Source: Spirogloea muscicola
Lineage: Eukaryota > Streptophyta > Zygnematophyceae > Spirogloeales > Spirogloeaceae
Assembly: GCA_009602725.1 (NCBI GenBank)
Contig: WELB01000342.1
Coordinates: forward strand, 1-19,684
Direction of reading: 5' to 3'
Length of the DNA stretch: 19,684 bases
Below are positions 13,428-19,684 of the stretch, in pieces; within the stretch, counting starts at the first letter, position 1, and every line of letters begins with the position of its first letter. The notes beneath the pieces are model-generated. The model was not told where the DNA came from. It searched no databases and was given only the letters and a program-made list of their open reading frames with translations. The translations under genes and the position numbers were made by a program.

Positions 13428-14635
13428 TTGACCTGGTTCAATCTTGTGCCCAGGGGCAAGGGCGGCCTTGGCTGCCGCTCTCTGGCTCACCTGGCTCGCG
13501 CGGCGCACCTGGGGTGTTGGGCCCAAGTGGCCTCCACAGATTCAACGCGCTTCATCAGGAGGGGTCAGCCAGTACTGGCACCAGCAATAGCTGGCGTGGC
13601 AAATGGGACCCTGCCCTTTCAAACCTCCCTCTCTGACGTTCGCAAAGACCTTCTCCGCTCCTTCCCATCACTTGCGGCAGATCAGGTCGACATTGCAGCG
13701 TGGGCAAGATGCTCTGACCTGAAGGCTCAAGCTCGCTTTTCACGCGCAGTCAATGAGCGAGCCATGAGCCACCTCAAAGTTTTGCTCAAGGAGGATGGGC
13801 GTGGGCTCTCTCGTCTCCACTCCATGGGCGTCGGAGTGGCTCAACGCTTTGCCGAATTATGAATCCCTCCGGCTCTCCGACGACCTCTTCCGACGGCTGT
13901 ACACCACCATCTCGGCCTCCTCCACCATGTTTGGCTGGCATTCGACAGTGTGAATGTGGCCATCATTCGGAGGATGAGATATCTTTGGCAGCCCACATGC
14001 TTCGATGTTTTGAGGGAAGTGAACGTAATGCCTCCCACAATCTTCTCAGAGACGCTATGTATGGCTTGGTGCGCGAGGCAGCTTATCATGCGGCCATGGA
14101 GGTGCCGGGCATCATGCCGGTGCTCCAGAAGCGTGGCAGGCCTTACGTCAGGCGTCTGGATGTGGTGGCCACCCCCCGGAGTGGTGGGCCTCGTCTTCTC
14201 CTCGACGTCTTTCTCATCGACGCATTCCAACCAGGGGCACCCACACCGACTGTGCCAGGTTGGGCGACACATCATGCAGAGAGGAAGAAGGAGAGGCACT
14301 ATGATGATCACCCCCGGGGCGACCACTTCTTCCCATGCGCCATGGACATCTACGTCGGCTACGGAACGAAGTGGTCTTCCCTCCTCCATCGCCTGGCACT
14401 GCATGTCGATGCCTGCCGACGTAGTCGGGCGGGTAGCTTGGGGCATTCTAACGTCCCGCAAGCCATCGTTGCATGCTATAGAATGCGGCTATCAATGAGT
14501 CTACAGCGCTCCCAGGCACTCGCGATACACCAGCGTGCTGGTCGTGCATTAGCCCAGGCTAATGGCTTCCAAGGTGGTGGTTTGGCGCCTCAGTATAGCA
14601 TGTCAGATATGCAAGTGCTCACTCGGGGATATTAG
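13428..14635 (+). mobile_element. Decayed 3' part of a non-LTR retrotransposon ORF (post-RT region and restriction-like endonuclease type domain)
   Basis: Three successive frames together resemble the C-terminal half of a plant or algal LINE-like polyprotein. Frame one (13428 to about 13815) has VPRGKGGLGCRSLAHLARAA, the segment typical just after reverse transcriptase. Frame two (13816-13953) has TPWASEWLNALPNYESLRLS, the usual WL-ALP-LRLSD block. Frame three (about 13949-14635) has the Cys/His cluster CECGHH-H-C, then RNASHNLLRD, a V-x-E type step, RGRPYVRRLDVVA and GPRLLLDVFLID, matching the Cys/His plus PD-(D/E)xK-like layout of a restriction-like endonuclease. Conventional frame-two and frame-three catalytic residues cannot be confirmed by eye. 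At least two frameshifts and the absence of any reverse-transcriptase core upstream mark it as 5'-truncated and dead. It ends at a TAG at 14633-14635; the element's true 3' end is not obvious. Confidence 0.82.
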
Positions 14636-15399
14636 TGTCCCCCTTAGCCAGCTCATTACCCAATTAACAGGACATTTATAAGGCTAGAATTTGCCTCTCT
14701 TTGAAATTCATGAGCACCGCGCGCTTTCTCTCTTGTGCGGTCTATTGTGGGCTGACTTTTCAAAGCCCTGACCCACTTCAGAGAAAAGACAAAAAAATTC
14801 GTGTATTTGAAACAAACGAAGGCCAAATGGCCAAGTACAAAGGCAAGGACATCTTAAGACCTACATAACCTACGGTAGACTGACCCGCTCAGAAACCACG
14901 GGTCAAAACATGAACCCACTTCAGAGGAGCTGCTTCTTTTGTTCCTTCGTTGAAGCCTGTTGAATTTCACAGCCATTCCCCCGGCTGCAAGAGCTGTCTC
15001 TCCTTCCTCTCCTGAGAGATCACAGCCATCGCGTCCTTCTGTGTAAAGCAGCTTAACTCGGCAGCACAACTCGTGTATGCCAGCCCCCGCTGCTAATTTG
15101 CAACCAAGCCCACGAGCGAGTCCCGTCTCGCCTCATGCACCCGCATTTGAGGTCCCGGGAGGATGCGGCTGCTAATATTATGGGCGGCTGTGAAAGCCAG
15201 CCGAGTGCGAACAGTGTCTACTCTATCTGGGCCTTGTCAAACCCTTTTTGGGCTGGCCTCTCAGAGCCTTCCTCTCAGAGCCTTCACTCTCAGAGCAATT
15301 GCCTTACTTCGAATGACCCGTTTCCTTCCTCTTTTCTGGGCTGGCCTTTCAGAGCCATTGGAAGTAAGCTCATCCGAAGGGGTGGAGAGCTCGGTACAG
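14636..15399. other. Retroelement 3' flank and repeat debris, no gene
   Basis: I find no coding domain. A short A run (ACAAAAAAATTC near 14790) could be a remnant poly(A) tail of the element but is not convincing. The phrase ACCCACTTCAGAG occurs twice, near 14771 and 14912. From 15240 there are several GGGCTGGC/CAGAGCC motifs (near 15249 and 15341), partial members of the hairpin-cored repeat family. Confidence 0.5.
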
Positions 15400-15581
15400 C
15401 CAGCCCGAAAATAATGGACAAGGTCCGAAGGGGCCGTAAAGTGCTGAAACACACAACTAAGCAAGTACCACGAAGGATGGTCACTAAGTAAACCCTAGTA
15501 AGCTACCGCAAATCAGAAAGACTAGCTGCCGGAAAGTAGTCCCCTTGACTATAGACACAGGCGGCAGTCAGGGCACGGCCA
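15400..15581 (+). repeat. Dispersed repeat, copy C
   Basis: This is collinear with copy A over about 180 bases: CCAGCCCGAAAATAATGGAC, AAGGTCCGAAGGGGCC, the TCACTAAGTAAACCCTAGT block at 15481, GACTAGCTGCCGGAAAG, and the CGGCAGTCAGGGCACGGCCA block ending at 15581. A third example of the last block, with G-to-A differences, is at 15941-15962. Confidence 0.7.
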
Positions 15582-15854
15582 CTCCACAGATGCGGGGCAG
15601 TCGGCCAAGCAAAGCAAAGGTGACTCAGAAGGGAGGCCCGGCACTCAGGGCAGCATCCAGAATCGCCCGCTGAAAGTCACCCCATGGGTTACCCCCGCTG
15701 AGGTTCCCTATACCACCTTCCTACTTGAGATATCTGACCAGGGCTAGCCCTGGTCGGTTCCGCCCAACCGCCCTCTAGCCGACGCTACGACGACAATCTG
15801 CGCCCGGGCATGACAGGCCGCAACTTCAGAGGAAGAGCAGCAGGTGAAGAGTCG

Positions 15855-15962
15855 CCCCCATCATTGTCCATTCTATTTTGAGCTGGCTTTGCCAGCCCCT
15901 CTTCTCTATGGGCGCGCACTTTTCTCATCAAACATCCTGAGGCAGCAGCCAAGACACGGCCA
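15855..15962. repeat. Hairpin-cored repeat, middle copy, joined to a copy of the GCAGCC-ACGGCCA block
   Basis: ATTGTCCATTCTATTTTGAG leads into the perfect hairpin GCTGGC-TTT-GCCAGC (15882-15896), then CCCTCTTCTCTATGGGCGCG, which is the same arrangement as 16261-16313. Directly beyond it, 15941-15962 repeats in direct orientation the last module of copies A and C. The mixture of orientations suggests nested insertion or rearrangement. Confidence 0.65.
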
Positions 15963-16260
15963 GTGTGCAGATGCAAGGCTAACGCCAGGGCCGCACGAAG
16001 TGGACAGACCCATGTGCGACACAAGGGCCAGAGAGCCCACGGCATTGCAATCCGGCGGGGCTCACCATCCTTCGGGGCTCACCATGCCGCCCCTGCCGTT
16101 TATGTCAACGCCCGTCATGCGAGTCGCCGGAGGAGGTCGACTTACTGAAGCCCCAAACGCCCCGTGGACGTCCAAATTGTCTATGCTGTTACGTCTACGT
16201 AGAGGGGAGTGTGACACCGGCCCATGAGGTTCACAAGGGCGGGGCTCCTGGTTGGCCTAC

Positions 16261-16313
16261 TTTGTTCAATTTTTTTGGGCTGGCATTCCAGCCCCTATCC
16301 TCAATGGGCGAGC
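16261..16313 (-). repeat. Hairpin-cored repeat, right inverted copy
   Basis: This is the partner of 12675-12731: 16288-16313 is its exact 26-base reverse complement. Here the hairpin is perfect, GGGCTGG-CATT-CCAGCCC at 16277-16294, preceded by TTTGTTCAATTTTTTT. The two copies could be terminal inverted repeats of one composite unit or two independent insertions. Confidence 0.85.
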
Positions 16314-16329
16314 ACTTTCTCTGGTTGGC

Positions 16330-17354
16330 AGCGTTGCTCTGTCGAGCCCGTCCCGCACAGAAGGAGAGGGCCCACCTCCGAGGGTGACCGTCAAGCCGTG
16401 ATACCTCAGCTGCCATTGGCGTCCAAAGCCACAAAAATGTGCAACTTGTGGACCTGCCTCCTAGCTCTCTGAGTAACTCCCGAATAGGTCAAGGCATGTG
16501 CGCACAAACCATGCTAAGTTGCGGAGCAGATCAGGCTATCCCCTCCCGTCTTAGCAGGTCGTTGGTCCTTCCTTTGTTTCAACGAGCTGCTGCTCCTGCA
16601 CCCTGCATGAGCTTCTGGTCTTAGCATCCTGACTAAGTTTCACGAAGCAAGGCTGCAAATGGTAGCGAAGTGGGAGGCATGGTTGATATGCTGCAGGTTG
16701 CCGTGTGCACCGCAATGACCTCCTTCACTTACCGGGCTGGTGAGAATCTGCGACGACTTGGATGTCACCAACTTCACCTACCAACTTCAGATCAGCCTAA
16801 GTACTACGCTGACTGCAGACCAACCGTCTGCTTGATGACTTACTATTAACAGGGTGTTGCTTAAGGGCCAAACCATCAGACTGCCTGCCTCATGGACACA
16901 GTTCTGAAGTACTCAAAACATACTCTGGTTAGACCTCGCCATGCTGGAGGAGGTCTGCTTGCTCCGCGTGCTGTGGCCAAGCATGATATGGGCACATAAG
17001 TGCAGATGCACATGTACCACTCTCGTTATGTACAACTTGCTCTGAGATGTTCAGCATCAGCCAGGCCAATCTCTTAAACAATATGGTTTGTGACAGTCCT
17101 CTACATGGCTTGGCTTCCCACATGCTCAGCTATCCAATATTTTGATGCCAGCCACATGACCCATACACATAGTTAAATAGCATCGGAGATGATGAGCGAT
17201 CCCAGATGAGAATTGTCACAAGGGAGCTGTAGGAGTAGGTACACTGAACAGCAAGAATTTCTACGGGGTCGGTGTGAAAGAGGGTGCTTAACGAAAGATA
17301 GGGTCTTGTTGTGCAAGTAATGCTGCAACCTGGACAACAAGTATTGTACGTCTT
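16330..17354. other. Intergenic sequence downstream of the membrane-protein gene
   Basis: I see no gene, RNA or clear repeat here. The right part, 17173-17354, lies just past the stop codon of the minus-strand membrane-protein gene and is expected to hold its 3' untranslated region. Confidence 0.5.
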
Positions 17355-19684
17355 CTAGTTTTGCTTGCCGTTGATGGCCCCAGTCCTCAAGGCTTCCGCC
17401 TTGGTCTTCCTTACTTGTGCCAAGAGGCAAAGGATTGTGAAGGAAATGAAATAGGTTAGGTAGGCCACATAAGTTATCTTGGGTGGTTGGTCGCGCATAG
17501 CCCTCTGGAAGACGGCGACAAAGTAGTGCAGTCCAACGCAAAGAGCAACAAAGAGTTGCACTCCCGAGGATGCTCTCACATATATATCTGTACCTTTCCT
17601 ACATGCTAGACACGCCGCCAGCATCTGTACACAGTCGACAAAGCATGACCTGAGTCTCTCACAATCACTGTGTGAGTGACAACAGATGAATCTGAACAAT
17701 GAGTGATGCAATCATTCTGCATAGGCGATGCAGGAGTAATCGGCAGAAGATAAGCTGAATCTTTCTAGACAAAAAAGAAGGATCTTACTAACGAAGAAAA
17801 GAAGGATGCCAGAAAGTAACACACTCTAATGCTAGGTGTGTGACCTATATTCCTAAAACAATGCCCCTGGTCTTCGCAATTTTGCATCCTGGACCTGCTA
17901 CTGCCGGCATTGTCTCTGAGGACCTCACCTGAAGTAGGAGGTACAGAGAGTAGGCCAAGGCTTGCAGAAGCTGGAGGAAGATGAAGTTGGCATCTGAGCT
18001 CTGCTTGAGGGACTTCATGGGCTCATACCCAATTATGAACCAGGCTCCCAATAATGTGAAGCAGTAAGCAGCGATGTACATATTAGCCAGCAACAAGACC
18101 TTCTGCAGATACCAAAAGCACAAGCAGAAATCTGTCATGACCACTTGCAGCAACACACCTCAAATGCTTTCTAGAGTCTGGCTGCAACAGAAGAATCAGC
18201 CGACTTCAGGACAGTCTTTTGCAAGCTCGAGTGTCATCTTAGGTCCAAGCCTGGGTTGGCTACCATTGAGAAATATCACGGTAGAACAAACCTGGAGAGA
18301 GAAAATGGTACGAATACGCTCCAGGGCAAAGATCACGAGCGCGAGAGGGATGAGAAGAAGAGTGATGGAGACAATCGTGGAGCCTACTGCGCCCACATAT
18401 TGGCCAATATGGTCACTGATGTGAGAGTGCGCCTTGGACAAAGCCTCCTGGCCAGAGTTGGCAATCTTGCCAATGTGCTTGCCAAGGTGCTCTTGGGTTT
18501 TGTTCTGCAGGCAACAGACATCCTCAGAACCTCATCATCATGCAGTCCATTCATGCACGTTCGAGCTTACGTTCTGCACATGTTACTGCTGGGCACACTC
18601 TTAGAGGAGCCGCTTGATGCTGATGCTGCTGCATCGATCCTGGCTATCTAGCAGCTATCTGAGCAGAAATTGGAACTGGTCATCTTATGGCAAGTCTAGA
18701 GACAGCTTTCGTGTGCAACTGGAACGCGAGTCCAGATCGCCGTGCACCGCCCACTTTGCTGGATGACTGAGCTTGGGACCAAGTGGCGCACCTTGATGCC
18801 CTCAGTGATCTGGGGGAGATTCTTGGGTATCTCCCTGACCTCGTTGATGAAGTCGTCGAAGCTGTCATCGTCCTCCTGAGCCTGCTCAGACGCACAGACA
18901 CAGGGCCCAGCTGTCGGATGCTGTCAGCCGGTGAGGGCTGTTGGTCTTACTCGGGAAGCTGCAAGGAAGGTGCTCTCACCTGGTGATCTCAGCAGTCGAG
19001 ATCGGGCGGCACAAGTGCTGACATTGCAAAAGACTCGACAGGCTGACTTTGGCGACAATCGGGGCAAGAAGCCAACGGGGGCGAGGGCGCAGAGTCCGTA
19101 TGGACCTGGATCTGGGCCTTGAGCATCTCTTCGGGCGTCTCGGGAGGCAGGGCGAGCTCCTCGTCCGACAGCGCCTTCTCCATCTCCGCCTTGGTCGCCG
19201 GCGAGTCCGCCTTGCTCTTGTCCGACAGGCTCTCCTCCTCCGTGTCCTCGAACAGCCCGTCGCTGTCCTTGGCCGCCGCCGGCCCCGCCGCCTTGCCGCC
19301 CTTGGCAGCCGCCGCCCCGCCCTCCGCGTCCGCCGCATCCGCCGCGTCCTCCCGATCCGCCTCCAGCGCCACGCTCTCCTCGCCATCTCCGGCTCGCGAC
19401 CCCATCAGGCCGCCACTCTTTCCTACCGGCGCCGCCACCTTACCAGCGGCCTTGGTCTTGAGGGCCGGCGCCGCCTTGCCGCCGCCCGCGAGCTGCTTGC
19501 CGCCATCGCTGACCTTGCCCGCGCGTTTGCCCGCGGGGGGGTCCTCCGACGGCTCCTCCTCGTCGCCGCCGGCTTCGGTGCCCTCCTCCACCTTGTCGGC
19601 CTCGTCCTCGGCAGCGCCGCCGTCGCCGGCCTCGCCGAGCGCCTCCGTGCTCGCCGCCGCCACGCCGCCCCCCTTGCCGCCCGC
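17355..19684 (-). CDS. Unrecognised multi-pass membrane protein with acidic N-terminal region, 5' partial
   Basis: I do not recognise the family. Exons: 19684-19106 (open at the window edge), 18881-18792, 18504-18292, 18102-17929, 17624-17355. All four introns are phase 0, and the joined frame gives about 441 residues. Residues 1-190 are low-complexity, rich in Ala, Gly, Lys, Glu and Asp, with acidic runs such as DGLFEDTEEESLSDKS, and probably disordered. Exon 2 adds AQEDDDSFDDFINEVREIPK. A charged helix follows (KTQEHLGKHIGKIAN), then five likely membrane helices: about 264-285 (IVSITLLLIPLALVIFAL), 295-320 (VLLLANMYIAAYC...), 333-352 (FLQLLQALAYSLYLLL), 373-391 (GVQLFVALCVGLHYFVAVF) and 402-421 (ITYVAYLTYFISFTILCLL). 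The basic tail ends KTKAEALRTGAINGKQN. The first donor, CAG|GTCCAT, is weak; the others are ordinary. A role cannot be assigned; the layout suits an organelle or ER membrane protein with a soluble N-terminal arm. Confidence 0.8.

Noticed and set aside
12675-16313. CRISPR-like array suggested by repeated short hairpins.
   Set aside because: Copies are irregularly spaced, diverged and in both orientations, and the surrounding genes are eukaryotic; they fit a dispersed transposon-type repeat.
18976-19386. Arg-rich minus-strand frame suggesting a basic or protamine-like protein.
   Set aside because: It is the shifted phase of the acidic exon of the membrane-protein gene; the GC-rich repeats turn Ala/Glu codons into Arg.

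Overview
The window is nuclear DNA of an intron-rich eukaryote, most likely a green alga or another member of the green lineage. The evidence is a plant-type glutathione reductase split into many short exons, a land-plant-like NAR2/NRT3 nitrate-transport partner protein, GT-AG introns whose 3' ends usually read TGCAG, and GC-rich first exons and promoters next to AT-richer gene bodies. I cannot name the species from sequence alone.

Layout. (1) 2-4900, plus strand: a glutathione reductase gene, 5'-truncated by the window edge. Sixteen exons can be joined without a frame break to give about 497 residues. (2) 4901-6869: a tail-to-tail intergenic region with no firm gene. (3) 6870-7505, minus strand: NAR2/NRT3. 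Its start codon is lost at a single N inside a CGG run. A TATA box, two perfect CCACGTGG G-boxes and a CCAAT box lie upstream. (4) 7980-10203: a GC-rich promoter flank, then unassigned sequence and one copy of a dispersed repeat. (5) 10204-11915, minus strand: a four-exon F-box/leucine-rich-repeat gene with a cysteine-rich C-terminal tail and one apparent frameshift. (6) 11.9-16.4 kb: an accessory zone of diverged repeats in both orientations, many built on a GGCTGG/CCAGCC hairpin, around the decayed 3' end of a non-LTR retrotransposon with a restriction-like-endonuclease type C-terminus (13428-14635). (7) 17355-19684, minus strand: an unrecognised five-helix membrane protein with a long acidic N-terminal region, open at the window edge.

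The genes are not an operon and share no obvious pathway. Glutathione reductase serves redox homeostasis, NAR2 serves nitrate uptake, and the F-box protein probably serves ubiquitin ligation. I see no clearly new multi-gene system. The most interesting items are an Asn in NAR2 where land-plant proteins carry a functionally important Asp, the Cys-rich F-box tail, the unidentified membrane protein, and the hairpin-cored repeat family that brackets the retroelement remnant.
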